The notes: a model not told the origin generated them from the sequence alone. A DNA stretch of 43,598 nucleotides from Bacteroidetes bacterium HGW-Bacteroidetes-13 (GCA_002841025.1 PHDQ01000003.1:1-43598), one strand, 5' to 3'; counted from the first letter of the stretch, positions 1-9,798 are shown. Numbers and translations: made by a program.

Positions 1-135
1 TTTAGTTTTTTTGTCCTTCGATTTGACACTGGATTTAAAACCTACGATCCGGCGGAACCAAATGGGTCAAGATGGTTCAGAAAATACAATTTTGCCAATG
101 CGGTTTTAAATATTGGGATTAATTATCCTTTCTAA
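1..135 (+). CDS. C-terminal end of a BamA/TamA-type outer-membrane protein (partial)
   Basis: An open frame enters from the left edge in frame 1 and stops at TAA 133-135, giving 44 residues. The alternating aromatic/polar pattern and the final NIGINYPF, ending in phenylalanine, are what the last strands of an Omp85-family (BamA/TamA/TamL) beta-barrel look like. The ORF track omits it because its start lies outside the window. An outer-membrane assembly protein just upstream of fba and accD is an order I remember from Flavobacteria. The subtype cannot be told from this fragment. Confidence 0.6.
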   Translation, partial: FSFFVLRFDTGFKTYDPAEPNGSRWFRKYNFANAVLNIGINYPF

Positions 136-149
136 ACTTAATATTTTTT

Positions 150-157
150 TACCTTTG
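150..157 (+). promoter_or_regulatory. -7 promoter box (TACCTTTG) upstream of fba
   Basis: TACCTTTG matches the Bacteroidetes sigma-A -7 consensus TAnnTTTG and lies 26 nt before the fba ATG. No clear TTTG -33 box sits 19-21 nt upstream, so only half of the promoter is supported. Confidence 0.45.
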
Positions 158-183
158 TCACCCAATCTTAGAAAATCAAAATT

Positions 184-1254
184 ATGTCAACGAAAATAAA
201 AGCCGGTGTCGCTACCGGAGAAGAAGTTCAAGAAATTTTTCAATTTGCCAAACAAAAAGGATTTGCACTTCCGGCAGTCAATGTGACTGGTTCCAATACT
301 ATAAACGCTGTTTTAGAAACTGCCGCAATTCTTAAATCTCCCGTGATTATTCAGTTTTCAAATGGCGGCGCCCTATTTAATGCCGGCAAAAGCTTGTCTA
401 ATGAAAACCAACGCGCCGCCATTCTTGGAGGTGTAGCCGGTGCCAAACACATTCATTTGTTGGCCGAAGCATATGGTGCAACTGTTATTCTTCATACGGA
501 TCATTGTGCGAAAAAATTATTGCCTTGGGTTGACGGGTTGTTAGATGCATCCGAAATACATTTCAAAAAGACCGGCAAACCGCTATACAGCTCACACATG
601 CTCGATTTGTCTGAAGAACCCATCAAAGAAAATATCGAAACTTGCCAAAGATATCTTGAGCGCATGAGCAAAATGGGGATGACACTCGAAATAGAACTCG
701 GCATCACAGGTGGTGAAGAAGACGGTGTGGACAACTCGGATGTGGACAGCTCAAAACTCTACACACAACCTGAAGAAGTGGCTTATGCTTATGAAAGTTT
801 GAAAGAGGTGAGTGATCAATTTACCATCGCAGCAGCTTTTGGAAACGTACACGGTGTTTACAAACCCGGAAACGTAAAACTTACCCCAAAAATCTTAAGA
901 AACTCACAAGAATACGTTCAAAAACATTACAATACCGAACACAATCCAATTGATTTCGTTTTTCACGGCGGGTCGGGTTCAACCGTTGAAGAAATCAGAG
1001 AAGCCATCAGTTATGGAGTGGTGAAAATGAACATCGACACCGACTTACAATATGCCTTTCTTGAAGGTGTGAGAGATTATATTCAGGACAACAAAGCTTA
1101 TTTGCAAGGACAAATCGGAAATCCTACTGGTAGTGACCAGCCCAACAAAAAATATTACGACCCTCGCGTTTGGCTTAGAAAAGGTGAAGAAACCTTAAAA
1201 ATTCGTCTAAAACAAGCATTTGAAGACCTCAACAACATCAATACTTTAGCTTAA
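184..1254 (+). CDS. fba: Class II fructose-bisphosphate aldolase
   Basis: This is the zinc-dependent glycolytic and gluconeogenic aldolase, which interconverts fructose 1,6-bisphosphate with DHAP and glyceraldehyde 3-phosphate in the cytosol. The 356-residue protein has the class II metal-site motif HTDHC (residues 104-108), the phosphate-binding HGGSGS (about 261-266) and the NIDTD motif (about 283-287). Length and the long C-terminal segment fit the class IIA type of E. coli FbaA. The ATG follows a -7 promoter box by 26 nt. accD follows after 23 nt and is probably co-transcribed. Confidence 0.95.
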   Translation: MSTKIKAGVATGEEVQEIFQFAKQKGFALPAVNVTGSNTINAVLETAAILKSPVIIQFSNGGALFNAGKSLSNENQRAAILGGVAGAKHIHLLAEAYGATVILHTDHCAKKLLPWVDGLLDASEIHFKKTGKPLYSSHMLDLSEEPIKENIETCQRYLERMSKMGMTLEIELGITGGEEDGVDNSDVDSSKLYTQPEEVAYAYESLKEVSDQFTIAAAFGNVHGVYKPGNVKLTPKILRNSQEYVQKHYNTEHNPIDFVFHGGSGSTVEEIREAISYGVVKMNIDTDLQYAFLEGVRDYIQDNKAYLQGQIGNPTGSDQPNKKYYDPRVWLRKGEETLKIRLKQAFEDLNNINTLA

Positions 1255-1277
1255 TTCGTTAACCAAATAAGAACGGT

Positions 1278-2144
1278 ATGGCAATGTCAGCTTGGTTTAA
1301 AAGAAAAGAAAAAGGCATTCAAACCCCAACGGAATCTAAAAAAGACGTTCCTAAAGGTCTGTGGTACAAATCGCCAACCGGAAAAATTGTAGATGCCGAA
1401 GAGCTTGAAAAGCACTTTTTTGTCAGCCCGGAAGATGATTACCACGTGCGAATCGGAAGTAAAGAATACTTCCAAATCATGTTTGACAACAATGAGTTTA
1501 CTGAACTCGACAAAGACATGACCTCCAAAGACATGCTGAAATTTGTCGATACCAAAAACTACAACGATCGGCTCAAAGATGCCTATCAAAAAACCAAACT
1601 CAAAGACGCAATTCGTGTTGCAGTAGGCAAATCAAAAGGTAAAGATTTGGTGATGGCGGTGATGGATTTCGGGTTTATAGGCGGGTCGATGGGTTCGGTC
1701 GTAGGAGAAAAAATAGTTCGTGCTGCAGATTATTCTTTGAAAAACAACATTCCATTGGTAATAGTTTCAAAATCAGGTGGTGCACGCATGATGGAGGCAG
1801 CATATTCGCTGATGCAATTGGCAAAAACCTCGGTCAAATTGGCACAACTCGATGAAGCCAAAATACCCTACATATCACTCTGTACCGACCCGACTACCGG
1901 CGGGACAACCGCTTCGTTTGCTATGCTCGGCGACATCAATATTGCAGAACCCGGAGCACTTATCGGTTTTGCAGGACCTCGTGTAGTCAAAGACACCACC
2001 GGAAAAGATTTGCCGGAAGGATTTCAAACTTCAGAGTTTTTGTTGGAACACGGCTTTCTGGATTTTATTGTTCACCGAAAAGACCTTAAAAATACCGTAA
2101 ACAAATATCTCGATTTGATTCTCAACCAACCGCTGAGGGATTAG
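1278..2144 (+). CDS. accD: Acetyl-CoA carboxylase carboxyltransferase subunit beta, zinc ribbon lost
   Basis: This is the beta subunit of the carboxyltransferase that, with AccA, moves the carboxyl group from biotin to acetyl-CoA to make malonyl-CoA for fatty-acid synthesis. The crotonase-like core is intact, with [22 protein letters not shown] and [17 protein letters not shown], and the end [11 protein letters not shown] is typical. The N-terminal region that normally holds a four-cysteine zinc ribbon instead reads SPTG (32-35) and SPED (50-53), so all four cysteines are missing. I recall similar loss in other flavobacterial AccD proteins. An in-frame ATG two codons downstream is an equally possible start. 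Probably an operon with fba. Confidence 0.93.
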   Translation: MAMSAWFKRKEKGIQTPTESKKDVPKGLWYKSPTGKIVDAEELEKHFFVSPEDDYHVRIGSKEYFQIMFDNNEFTELDKDMTSKDMLKFVDTKNYNDRLKDAYQKTKLKDAIRVAVGKSKGKDLVMAVMDFGFIGGSMGSVVGEKIVRAADYSLKNNIPLVIVSKSGGARMMEAAYSLMQLAKTSVKLAQLDEAKIPYISLCTDPTTGGTTASFAMLGDINIAEPGALIGFAGPRVVKDTTGKDLPEGFQTSEFLLEHGFLDFIVHRKDLKNTVNKYLDLILNQPLRD

Positions 2145-2324
2145 ACATCTCGGTTTGCTTTAAATGAGGTTGGCGTTTTTAGCCGTTAGCTTTTTATTGA
2201 AACTGCTAACCAAGGTTTGCGTGTTCGGATTTTATTTCCGTTTTCTGTTTAACCCTTATTTCATCAGTACAGAATTCTGGAAGTTGCAGACGCTTACCAA
2301 AGCTAACCGTCAATAGCAAGTTTC
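2145..2324. other. Intergenic region between convergent accD and mutA
   Basis: 180 nt separate the 3' ends of accD (plus) and the mutase gene (minus). I see no strong GC-rich hairpin with a T-run on either strand, no RNA gene and no credible ORF. Confidence 0.5.
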
Positions 2325-3695
2325 TCATTTCTCAAAAGTCAGCCGTTCTTGCTCGACAGACTCGGATATTCTTTTCGGAATAATCGGATTTATCAGTGTT
2401 TTACGCGGTTTAGTTTTGAGAAAAGGAAACAATTCTAAATTTTCCTTCATTTGATCTTCCGGGTTGGTGTATCGGGTTGTACCGACCAAAATCTCTCGAT
2501 GCAAATCGTATAATTTTTGCTCCTTTTGGTGGCTTTCAGTTACTTTTTTTTGGATAAAACCATTTTTAAGTTGCTTGATGAAACCACCTTTTCTTTCAAT
2601 TTCTTTAAATAAAAGCAAAGCTTTTTCAGCCAATTGTGTCGTGATGGATTCAATGTAGTATGACCCGTCAGCCGGATTGGAAACAGCGTCAAAAAAACAT
2701 TCGTTTTTCAAAATCAGCAATTGATTTCGCGCGATACGATGCCCGAATTCATTTTCTTTGTGAAACAAAGTGTCGTACGGTAGATTGCAAACCGCATCGG
2801 CAGTACCCAAAACCGCGCTCATACATTCAGTGGTTGTGCGCAACATATTGACGTTGTAGTCATAAATCGTTTTGTTTCTCAAGGATGGAACAGCAAAAAT
2901 GTGACAGGTTTCGGGAAAACCATATTCGTTTGCCAAAGAAGCGTACAAAATACGGAACGCGCGAAGTTTGGCAATTTCAAAAAAATAATTACCCCCTACG
3001 GCAAATTGAATGTTGACGGCAGCACTACACAAATTTGAAAACTGATTGAAATATTCATTGAGATGCGCCATTGCGAAAGCCAATTGCTCAACCCTGTTGG
3101 CTCCGGCTTGTTGATAACTCATCACATCGATGCTCAAGAGTTTTTGGTCAGGATGTGAAGACAGAAGACCTTTTAAATTTTCAAAGTCTTTTGCTTCGTT
3201 TTCAAACCAATTCCCATCGCTCATCAATCGACCGATTGGGTCTAAATTCAAAAAAAAATGTGCTTTTTTAAGTTTAAAAAATTGAATAAGTCTTTCTATA
3301 AAAATCAAATCAAAAAAACTGAATTGACAAAAAACGGTCACCTCTTCAAACGGAAAACCGGAAAATATTATTTCTATGTCAAAAGGTTCATCCGCTTGAA
3401 GGCGAATTGCTGTCGCGCCGTTTTCTATACTTTTCAAGATGTTTTTACGTGCGAGTTTTTCATTTTTCACAAAAAAAGTATCCACTATTTTCCAAGCATC
3501 GGTAGGTTTTGAGAAAGGTGCCTTCGTTTTTTTTTCTTCATCAAAATGGTAAAACGGCTTCACGTGGATACCTTCTAAACTCTCCCACAACATGGTTTGG
3601 TTGTAGTCTGCTCCTTTGAGTTCAAACTGTATTTTTTGTTTCCAAGCTTTGGAAGTAATTTCTGGAAAGTCGGATAGATCTAAGGTCTTACTCAT
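2325..3695 (-). CDS. mutA: Methylmalonyl-CoA mutase small (beta) subunit
   Basis: This is the non-catalytic partner of the B12-dependent mutase that interconverts succinyl-CoA and methylmalonyl-CoA. At 456 residues it has the N-terminal pattern of the family (WKQKIQFELKGADYNQ, then TMLWESLEGIHVKPFY) and a degenerate TIM-barrel, with ADGSYYIESIT near the C-terminus. It has no C-terminal cobalamin-binding DxHxxG domain, as expected for the small subunit. The large subunit gene, usually adjacent, is not in this window, because the next gene downstream is accD on the other strand. It overlaps the upstream DivIC-like gene by 8 nt, so they share a transcript with udk. Confidence 0.88.
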   Translation of the reverse strand: MSKTLDLSDFPEITSKAWKQKIQFELKGADYNQTMLWESLEGIHVKPFYHFDEEKKTKAPFSKPTDAWKIVDTFFVKNEKLARKNILKSIENGATAIRLQADEPFDIEIIFSGFPFEEVTVFCQFSFFDLIFIERLIQFFKLKKAHFFLNLDPIGRLMSDGNWFENEAKDFENLKGLLSSHPDQKLLSIDVMSYQQAGANRVEQLAFAMAHLNEYFNQFSNLCSAAVNIQFAVGGNYFFEIAKLRAFRILYASLANEYGFPETCHIFAVPSLRNKTIYDYNVNMLRTTTECMSAVLGTADAVCNLPYDTLFHKENEFGHRIARNQLLILKNECFFDAVSNPADGSYYIESITTQLAEKALLLFKEIERKGGFIKQLKNGFIQKKVTESHQKEQKLYDLHREILVGTTRYTNPEDQMKENLELFPFLKTKPRKTLINPIIPKRISESVEQERLTFEK

Positions 3696-4008
3696 GAGTC
3701 AATGTGTCATTTTCAATGATAAAAATATCTTCATTCTCTCGTTTCATAAAAAACTTGTCGCGAGCGTATTCTTCCAATTTCTCACTGTCTTTAAATTCTT
3801 GAATGGCTTTTTTATCTTGCTCAATTTCTTTAGAAAAAAACAATTTTTTCTCATCTAATTTATCAATCTCTTTGCTGAGTTCACGATGGATAAAATATGA
3901 ATTTGCATCCAAAAAAATCATCCAAACCACAAAAAACACACCAACCACCAAGTATCGATTGGTGAAAAACCGGAAGTATTTGTTGCCAAACAATTCTTTT
4001 ATACTCAT
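3688..4008 (-). CDS. FtsB/DivIC-family septum formation initiator protein
   Basis: A 106-residue bitopic membrane protein with a short cytoplasmic N-terminus, one transmembrane helix (about residues 20-38, YLVVGVFFVVWMIFL), then a coiled coil of about 40 residues (EIDKLDEKKLFFSKEIEQDK) and a C-terminal EYARDKFFMKRENEDIFII that matches the end of FtsB/DivIC proteins. These proteins recruit the FtsL/FtsQ part of the divisome. It starts 2 nt after the udk stop and overlaps mutA by 8 nt, so translation is probably coupled. Which of FtsB or DivIC it corresponds to is uncertain. Confidence 0.82.
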   Translation of the reverse strand: MSIKELFGNKYFRFFTNRYLVVGVFFVVWMIFLDANSYFIHRELSKEIDKLDEKKLFFSKEIEQDKKAIQEFKDSEKLEEYARDKFFMKRENEDIFIIENDTLTHE

Positions 4009-4010
4009 TT

Positions 4011-4625
4011 TTAGATAGATATCAGCTTGTTGTTGATGATGGTGCGAACGATATCAACCGCCACCGTATTGTATCGATTGTTCGGGATAATGATGTCTGC
4101 ATACTCCTTGGTCGGTTCGATAAACTGTTCATGCATTGGTTTTAATGTCACTTGGTAGCGATTAATCACCTCTTCCAAATCTCTACCCCGTTCAGATATA
4201 TCTCTGCGCAATCGTCTGATGAGCCGTTCGTCGGAGTCGGCATGAACAAATATCTTGATGTCAAACATATCTCGAATATCCGGGTGCGTCAAAATGAGAA
4301 TCCCTTCGACTATCATTACTTTTCGAGGCATGGTTATCACTACCTCTTCTGTTCGGTTATGGATTTTAAAAGAATAAACCGGTTGCGGAACAGCGTGTCC
4401 GGATTTAAGCATCTTAAGATGTCCTACCAACAAATCAAAATCGATGGCGCGCGGGTGATCAAAATTTACCTTTGCGCGATCTTCAAAAGTCAAATGAGAC
4501 AAATCGTTGTAGTAGGAATCTTGACTGATGACACCCACCTCATCTACAGGTAGTTCGTTGATTATTTGATCGACAACCGTGGTTTTTCCACACCCGGTTC
4601 CTCCGGCTATTCCGATGATAAGCAT
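4011..4625 (-). CDS. udk: Uridine kinase
   Basis: This enzyme phosphorylates uridine and cytidine in pyrimidine salvage. The 204-residue protein opens with IIGIAGGTGCGKTTV, a Walker A P-loop at about residues 8-15, followed by SQDSYY, FDHPRAIDFD and VEGILIL, all standard for Udk. Length fits the family (about 205-215). It is the first gene of a three-gene minus-strand run with the DivIC-like gene and mutA. A -7 box (TAATTTTG on the minus strand) lies 16 nt before the ATG. Confidence 0.93.
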   Translation of the reverse strand: MLIIGIAGGTGCGKTTVVDQIINELPVDEVGVISQDSYYNDLSHLTFEDRAKVNFDHPRAIDFDLLVGHLKMLKSGHAVPQPVYSFKIHNRTEEVVITMPRKVMIVEGILILTHPDIRDMFDIKIFVHADSDERLIRRLRRDISERGRDLEEVINRYQVTLKPMHEQFIEPTKEYADIIIPNNRYNTVAVDIVRTIINNKLISI

Positions 4626-4641
4626 GTTCTCTTGATTTTTA

Positions 4642-4649
4642 CAAAATTA
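4642..4649 (-). promoter_or_regulatory. -7 promoter box upstream of udk
   Basis: The minus strand reads TAATTTTG, an exact TAnnTTTG match, 16 nt before the udk ATG. No clear -33 TTTG was seen at the expected distance. Confidence 0.4.
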
Positions 4650-4876
4650 GGGAAAATGGTTTAGATTGATTTAAGTTTTTTGAAAAACGGTTTTCAACCC
4701 GATTTACATTGACTTAAGCACGCACAATCGAAAAATTTTTGGGTCTGAAAAATGCTTTTCTCCCTTGGTAAATATTCAAACATAATTACAATTAAACAAA
4801 GACCGTAGGTAAAATCTTTCGTGAATTTATGTTGTCAATCGACCATTTCATGCACTTCAAACCAAAGAAAATACCC

Positions 4877-6082
4877 TTACAGGGGTGCACGCGAATTGCC
4901 AAAACGAATCCTGAAGATTTTACCTTGAAAGATATCTGACAAATAAAGCATCCCATCGGGTCCTTGAGCCAATCCCAAAGGATTGCCCTTTCCGTCAAAA
5001 TTGTAGGTTGCAAAATCTTCAAAAGTGACCGTTGAACTTAATCCACTACCTTGAAACGTTCCGACACGTATGCGTTTTGCCAAGGAGGAAGGCCCGTCTG
5101 AAAAAGTGCTGCCAAAAAGTACCGTAAACATTTTACCTTTAAAATTTTGTGGAAATTGAGAACCTTTATAAAACAATATTGCATTGGGCGAAACAATGTT
5201 TTCCCAAACAAATATCGGATTGACAAACTCCGGTTGCGCTGAATTTCCCAAAACTATTGGCCAACCGTAATTTCCCCCTTTCACAATGACATTCAGTTCA
5301 TCTTTCCTATCTGGTCCATTTTCTGTTGCCAATAAATCTCCATTGTCATTAAAAGCCAACCCAAAACTATTGCGCAGCCCACTTGCCCAAACGTATGAGT
5401 CCGGATTCGGATTATCTGAAGGTATAGACCCATCCGGATTCAATCTCAAAATTTTACCGTTAAATTGATTCAAATCTTGTGCCTTGTCTTGTTCAAAGGC
5501 ATCACCGACCGAAACATACAATTTTCCATCCGAACCGAATGCCAAATTTTCAATTTGATGCCCGGGTGCGCTCGGCAGATTGTCTAACAATATTTCAAAG
5601 TCAACCGCTCTGTTATTCTGATCTTTCATCCGGGCTACTTTTCCAAGCGTACCGTTTGGGGTTCGGACAGCAAAAGTGACATATACATACCGATTGGCAA
5701 CATAATCCGGGTCAAATGCCAACCCAATTAATCCATTTTCGCCCGCCGAAGGGAATCCACCCATTACCATAGTTTCTACATCTGCAAATGGCAGCGCATT
5801 AAGCCTTCCATCTTGTATGATTTTTATTCTTCCAGATTGCAATTCATTGACAAACAATCGGTTTGAACCATCAGGCGGAAAAGCAACCGTCGTAGGAAGT
5901 TCCAACCCTGTTGCAAATTCTTCGACAATAAACCCCGATGGGACTAATATATCTTGAACCAATTTTAAACCTTCAGTGTCCGGTGGTGATACAATTGCAT
6001 CAATGTTATTATCCGAACCTGAACAAGCAGTCAATAAGATTGTCCAAAAACCAAAATGAACGAATCGATGTCTAATTTTCAT
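4877..6082 (-). CDS. PQQ-type sugar dehydrogenase family lipoprotein (GSDH domain)
   Basis: A 401-residue secreted protein. The N-terminus (MKIRHRFVHF to LLTACSGS) is a lipoprotein signal peptide with lipobox LTAC, cleaved before Cys20. The rest is a six-bladed propeller of the glucose/sorbosone dehydrogenase family: NGLIGLAFDPDY, DGKLYVSVGDAF, NGKILRLNPDGSIP, WASGLRNSFGLAF, GGNYGWP and GPDGMLYLSD occur in the usual order. Relatives use PQQ to oxidise sugars, but many members have unknown substrates and some may not bind PQQ. It is a single gene, divergent from hutH. The substrate is not predictable. Confidence 0.85.
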   Translation of the reverse strand: MKIRHRFVHFGFWTILLTACSGSDNNIDAIVSPPDTEGLKLVQDILVPSGFIVEEFATGLELPTTVAFPPDGSNRLFVNELQSGRIKIIQDGRLNALPFADVETMVMGGFPSAGENGLIGLAFDPDYVANRYVYVTFAVRTPNGTLGKVARMKDQNNRAVDFEILLDNLPSAPGHQIENLAFGSDGKLYVSVGDAFEQDKAQDLNQFNGKILRLNPDGSIPSDNPNPDSYVWASGLRNSFGLAFNDNGDLLATENGPDRKDELNVIVKGGNYGWPIVLGNSAQPEFVNPIFVWENIVSPNAILFYKGSQFPQNFKGKMFTVLFGSTFSDGPSSLAKRIRVGTFQGSGLSSTVTFEDFATYNFDGKGNPLGLAQGPDGMLYLSDIFQGKIFRIRFGNSRAPL

Positions 6083-6197
6083 GAGGCCTATTTTTATTTT
6101 GCCAAATTAAAACAAAATTGAGCCTATCGATTTTATTTAACCCTTTTTTAAGTCTTAAAAAGATTTTTGGCTCTGTGAAAATTGTAACTGAAAACCC

Positions 6198-6205
6198 TAA
6201 CTTTG
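6198..6205 (+). promoter_or_regulatory. -7 promoter box (TAACTTTG) upstream of hutH
   Basis: TAACTTTG matches TAnnTTTG and lies 16 nt before the ATG at 6222. Because it sits close to the TTG used by the ORF track (6213), it favours the ATG as the true start. A TTG occurs 28 nt upstream, too far for a good -33. Confidence 0.5.
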
Positions 6206-6221
6206 TTAAAACTTGCAATTC

Positions 6222-7784
6222 ATGATTCAAACTAAAAATATATTTCTTTGGGGTAAAGACACGCTTACCGTGCGCAAAGCATTGGCCTTGTCAAAAGGTA
6301 AAATGGCTGCTCTCTGGCATGATGTCACCATCGAAAAAATAAAATCGAACGCAAAAATCGTAGAACTCATTTCCAAAAATCAAGCGGCTGTTTATGGCAT
6401 CAACACCGGTTTTGGGCCGCTTTGCACCACCAAAATTTCACCCGCCGAAACGCGCAAACTCCAAACCAACATCCTCAAAAGCCACAGCGTGGGTGTCGGA
6501 AAACCCATCGATTCCGACCTTGTCCGGCTGATGTTAGTCCTCAAACTGCATGCTCTTTCTTTCGGCTTTTCTGGCGTTAGTTTTGCCCTGCTCAAGCGCA
6601 TGCAATGGCATTTGGAAAACAACTGCATTCCGATAGTTCCCGAAAAAGGCTCTGTGGGTGCTTCAGGAGATTTGGCACCCTTGGCACATCTGTTTTTACC
6701 ACTCATCGGATTGGGAAAAGTAGTTTTCGAGACAAGGGAAATGGAAACTTCTGAGGCACTTCAAAAAGCAGGTTTGCAACCCATCGAACTCGGCCCAAAA
6801 GAAGGTTTGGCACTCATCAACGGCACTCAATTTATTCTTGCGCATGCCGTGAAACTCGTCGAAAAAGTGCACAATTGCCTTGCGCATGCAGATTTGGTTG
6901 GTGCGCTGATGGCTGACGGTCTGCAAGCTTCTATCAAACCTTTTTCGCCCGAATTGCACCAGCTTCGGCCGCATTTGGGTGCCATTCATGTGGCAAATAA
7001 TCTGCATCGATTGTTAGAAAATTCTTCGCTTTTGCAAGCACACGAACACTGCGAACGCGTGCAAGACCCCTACTCGCTTCGCTGCATGCCGCAAGTGCAC
7101 GGTGCATCGCGCGATGCTTGGCTTCACTTAAAAAACACCGTCGAAACTGAACTCAATTCGGTGACCGATAATCCCATCATTTTTGATGAAAATCACAGCA
7201 TCAGCGGTGGCAATTTTCACGGTCAACCTTTGGCGTTGCCCATCGATTACGCCTGCCTTGCGACATCCGAATTGGGCAATATTTCCGATCGACGCATCTA
7301 TCTTTCACTCTTGGGCGATCGCGGCATCCCAAAACTGCTGATGCCCGAAACCGGTATCAACTCCGGATTTATGATGTTGCAATACACCACTGCCGCTTTA
7401 GCGAGCGAAAATAAAACCCTCTGTTTTCCCGCATCGGCAGACAGCATACCGACTTCACTTGGGCAAGAAGACCACGTGAGCATGGGTGCTTTCGGTGCCA
7501 GAAAAGCCTTGCAAGTTGCAGACAACACGACTAAAATCTTAGCCATCGAATTGCTTTGCGCCGCACAAGCCATCGATTTGAGGAGACCTTTAAAGTCCTC
7601 CGAAACTTTGGAAAAAGTACACCGAGAAATCCGCAAACACATCTCGTTTGCTTCCGAAGATCGAATTTTTTCTGCTGATATCGAAAAATCCACCGCTTTG
7701 GTGGAAAGCGGAGAATTGCTAAAACTGATTTCTTTTTCAAAACCAAAAACCACAAACGCAGATGGACTATTCGAAATTTATTGA
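6222..7784 (+). CDS. hutH: Histidine ammonia-lyase
   Basis: First step of histidine degradation, converting L-histidine to urocanate and ammonia. The autocatalytic MIO triad Ala-Ser-Gly lies in [14 protein letters not shown] (triad about residues 147-149 from the chosen ATG). NTGFGPL, NPEL-like [15 protein letters not shown] and GQEDHVSMG are all present. At 520 residues it has normal length. I start at the ATG 6222 rather than the TTG at 6213, because the -7 box would place the transcript start at about the TTG. The stop overlaps the hutU start by 23 nt, so the two are coupled. No hutI or formiminoglutamase gene follows in this window. Confidence 0.95.
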   Translation: MIQTKNIFLWGKDTLTVRKALALSKGKMAALWHDVTIEKIKSNAKIVELISKNQAAVYGINTGFGPLCTTKISPAETRKLQTNILKSHSVGVGKPIDSDLVRLMLVLKLHALSFGFSGVSFALLKRMQWHLENNCIPIVPEKGSVGASGDLAPLAHLFLPLIGLGKVVFETREMETSEALQKAGLQPIELGPKEGLALINGTQFILAHAVKLVEKVHNCLAHADLVGALMADGLQASIKPFSPELHQLRPHLGAIHVANNLHRLLENSSLLQAHEHCERVQDPYSLRCMPQVHGASRDAWLHLKNTVETELNSVTDNPIIFDENHSISGGNFHGQPLALPIDYACLATSELGNISDRRIYLSLLGDRGIPKLLMPETGINSGFMMLQYTTAALASENKTLCFPASADSIPTSLGQEDHVSMGAFGARKALQVADNTTKILAIELLCAAQAIDLRRPLKSSETLEKVHREIRKHISFASEDRIFSADIEKSTALVESGELLKLISFSKPKTTNADGLFEIY

Positions 7785-9429
7785 TGCCTACGCCAAACAC
7801 CCGCATTATCACGCACCGCGCGGCTCGAAATTAAACGCCCTGTCGTGGCAAACTGAAGCGCCGTTACGGATGTTACTCAACAATCTGGATGCAGAAGTAG
7901 CTGAAAATCCGGATGAACTTGTGGTGTATGGCGGCACCGGAAAGGCGGCACGAAACCGGGAAAGTTTGGAGAAAATTATTGAAGTTTTGTTGCGTTTAAA
8001 AGAAGATGAAAGCCTGTTGGTTCAATCTGGAAAACCGGTCGGAATCATTCCCACGCATTCGGAAGCGCCCCGCGTTTTGATTGCCAACAGCAACCTCGTA
8101 CCCAAATGGGCTACTTGGGAGCATTTTGACGAATTGGACAAAAAAGGACTGATGATGTTCGGGCAAATGACCGCCGGAAGTTGGATTTACATCGGCAGTC
8201 AGGGAATTTTGCAAGGAACCTACGAAACCTTTATGGCTTGCGGACAAAAACATTTTGCCGGAGACCTGCGCAAAAAGCTGATTGTTTCAGGCGGTATGGG
8301 CGGTATGGGCGGTGCGCAACCTTTGGCGGCAACCCTTGCCGGAGCAACTTTTTTGGGTGTCGATGTCGATGAGAAACGGATTCAAAAACGCATCGAAACT
8401 CGCTATATCGACAAGATGACCCATTCTTATGAAGAAGCCATAAAATGGATATTGGAAGCGCAAAATGCCGGAGAGAATATCTCCGTTGGCTTGGTGGGTG
8501 ATATCGGCGACGTACTCGAAAAACTGTTGCAAGACAACATCATCCCCGATGTATTGACCGATCAAACCTCGGCGCACGACCCTGTCAACGGCTATGTCCC
8601 GAACGGCTATACTTTGACGGAAGCCGACAAATTGCGAAAAAATCCGGAAGCCTATCGGAAAATTTCCATTGCAAGCATGGCGCGACATGTCGGCCTGATG
8701 TTGGAACACCAGAGAAGAGGCAGTGTCGTGTTTGATTATGGCAACAACCTCCGCGCCTATGCTGTGGAAGGTGGAGAGCAAAAAGCTTTTACCATCCCCG
8801 GTTTTGTTCCGGAATACATTCGGCCGCTGTTTTGCGAGGGAAAAGGACCGTTTCGTTGGGCGGCACTTTCGGGCGATCCGGAAGATATTTACGCCACCGA
8901 TCAAGCATTGATGGAAGCTTTCCCGGAGAACAAACCGCTGATCAAATGGCTGACCGAAGCCAAAGAAAAAATCGCATTTCAAGGTTTGCCTTGCCGTATA
9001 TGTTGGTTAGGATTGGGCGACCGACAAAAAGCCGGATTGATTTTTAACGAACTCGTGCGAAGCGGGAGAGTCAAAGCACCAATTGTGATTGGCCGCGATC
9101 ATTTGGATTGCGGTTCGGTGGCCTCGCCCAACCGTGAAACCGAAGGCATGTTGGACGGCAGCGATGCGGTGTCCGACTGGCCGTTGCTCAACCTGATGGG
9201 CAATACTTCGGGTGGCGCAACTTGGGTGTCTTTTCACCACGGTGGCGGCGTGGGTATGGGCTACTCGCAACACGCAGGCATGGTGGTGCTGGCAGATGGT
9301 ACCGATCGTGCGGAAAGATGTCTCAAACGCGTTTTGCATACCGACCCGGCCATGGGCGTTTTCCGGCATGCAGACGCAGGTTATGAGAAAGCCCAAGAGG
9401 TTTCAAAAAAGTTTGGGTTGGGGCTGTAA
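7762..9429 (+). CDS. hutU: Urocanate hydratase
   Basis: Second step of histidine degradation, using tightly bound NAD+ to hydrate urocanate to imidazolonepropionate. The 555-residue protein has [10 protein letters not shown], the Gly-rich NAD site GGMGGMGG (about 177-184), [11 protein letters not shown] and the urocanase signature [16 protein letters not shown] with its catalytic cysteine. Length and sequence are full. It overlaps hutH by 23 nt. The hutH-hutU pair reads as richer in G+C than most flanking genes (by eye, not computed). A weak AT-rich inverted repeat (TTTTTAGA/TCTAAAAA, 9471-9488) lies 42 nt downstream and may act in termination. Confidence 0.95.
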   Translation: MDYSKFIDAYAKHPHYHAPRGSKLNALSWQTEAPLRMLLNNLDAEVAENPDELVVYGGTGKAARNRESLEKIIEVLLRLKEDESLLVQSGKPVGIIPTHSEAPRVLIANSNLVPKWATWEHFDELDKKGLMMFGQMTAGSWIYIGSQGILQGTYETFMACGQKHFAGDLRKKLIVSGGMGGMGGAQPLAATLAGATFLGVDVDEKRIQKRIETRYIDKMTHSYEEAIKWILEAQNAGENISVGLVGDIGDVLEKLLQDNIIPDVLTDQTSAHDPVNGYVPNGYTLTEADKLRKNPEAYRKISIASMARHVGLMLEHQRRGSVVFDYGNNLRAYAVEGGEQKAFTIPGFVPEYIRPLFCEGKGPFRWAALSGDPEDIYATDQALMEAFPENKPLIKWLTEAKEKIAFQGLPCRICWLGLGDRQKAGLIFNELVRSGRVKAPIVIGRDHLDCGSVASPNRETEGMLDGSDAVSDWPLLNLMGNTSGGATWVSFHHGGGVGMGYSQHAGMVVLADGTDRAERCLKRVLHTDPAMGVFRHADAGYEKAQEVSKKFGLGL

Positions 9430-9609
9430 ATTATTTCAAAATTGCACAGTGATGCTTCGCTAAAACGCGGTTTTTAGACATCTAAAAATTTGACTGCGCT
9501 GGTTTTGTATATAATACTAACTACTCATTCATAGTTAAATATATAGTGGAAAATTGTAAGTGTCTGGGGGTGTTCAATATTTGGTAGTAATTTAAAAATA
9601 AACTGACAA

Positions 9610-9684
9610 ATGGGTTGGTTAAATAATTTTGAAAAATTTGGACATTGCGAATTAAATGATAAATTCAAATCCCATAAAGTGTAA
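9610..9684 (+). pseudogene. Truncated 24-codon ORF, probable gene remnant
   Basis: ATG at 9610 reads MGWLNNFEKF then GHCELNDKFKSHKV and stops at TAA 9682, where the sequence turns into a possible insertion-sequence end (TGTAAGCTTCCCCAAAAA). A promoter-like TTG-N19-AATATTTG lies 26 nt upstream. It may be the 5' end of a gene cut by an insertion whose remainder was later lost. The product is not recognised, and a chance short ORF is not excluded. Confidence 0.3.
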
Positions 9685-9798
9685 GCTTCCCCAAAAATAG
9701 TACAGTTTAAAAGTAGAAAAATTAACTTTGTAAATTGAAACTAAAAACGAAAAGTAGTAAATTCAATCCGACCCATCCTCGAGGAGTTTGATTTAGAC
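9680..9798 (+). mobile_element. Possible remnant of an IS left end (IS3-like)
   Basis: From 9680 the sequence TGTAAGCTTCCCCAAAAA resembles the TGnnnnnnCCCC-AAAA termini of IS3-family elements. It is followed by an exact -7 box TAACTTTG and a Lys-rich start (TTG, KLKTKSSKF) like an OrfA N-terminus that meets a stop after about 18 codons. No transposase domain, right end or target duplication was found. This is a weak call from pattern only. Confidence 0.25.

Noticed and set aside
4680-4697. Hairpin TTGAAAA-ACGG-TTTTCAA between udk and the sugar-dehydrogenase gene
   Set aside because: A short AT-rich stem with no T-run in the useful direction and about 180 nt from the nearest gene end. Too weak to call a terminator.
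4792-5022. 76-aa minus-strand ORF at the 3' end of the sugar-dehydrogenase gene
   Set aside because: It overlaps the coding 3' end in another frame and has no domain, promoter or start support.
8287-8982. 231-aa minus-strand ORF inside hutU
   Set aside because: It is antisense to a complete urocanate hydratase with all motifs, and its sequence is low in recognisable domains. It is a shadow of codon bias in a G+C-richer gene.
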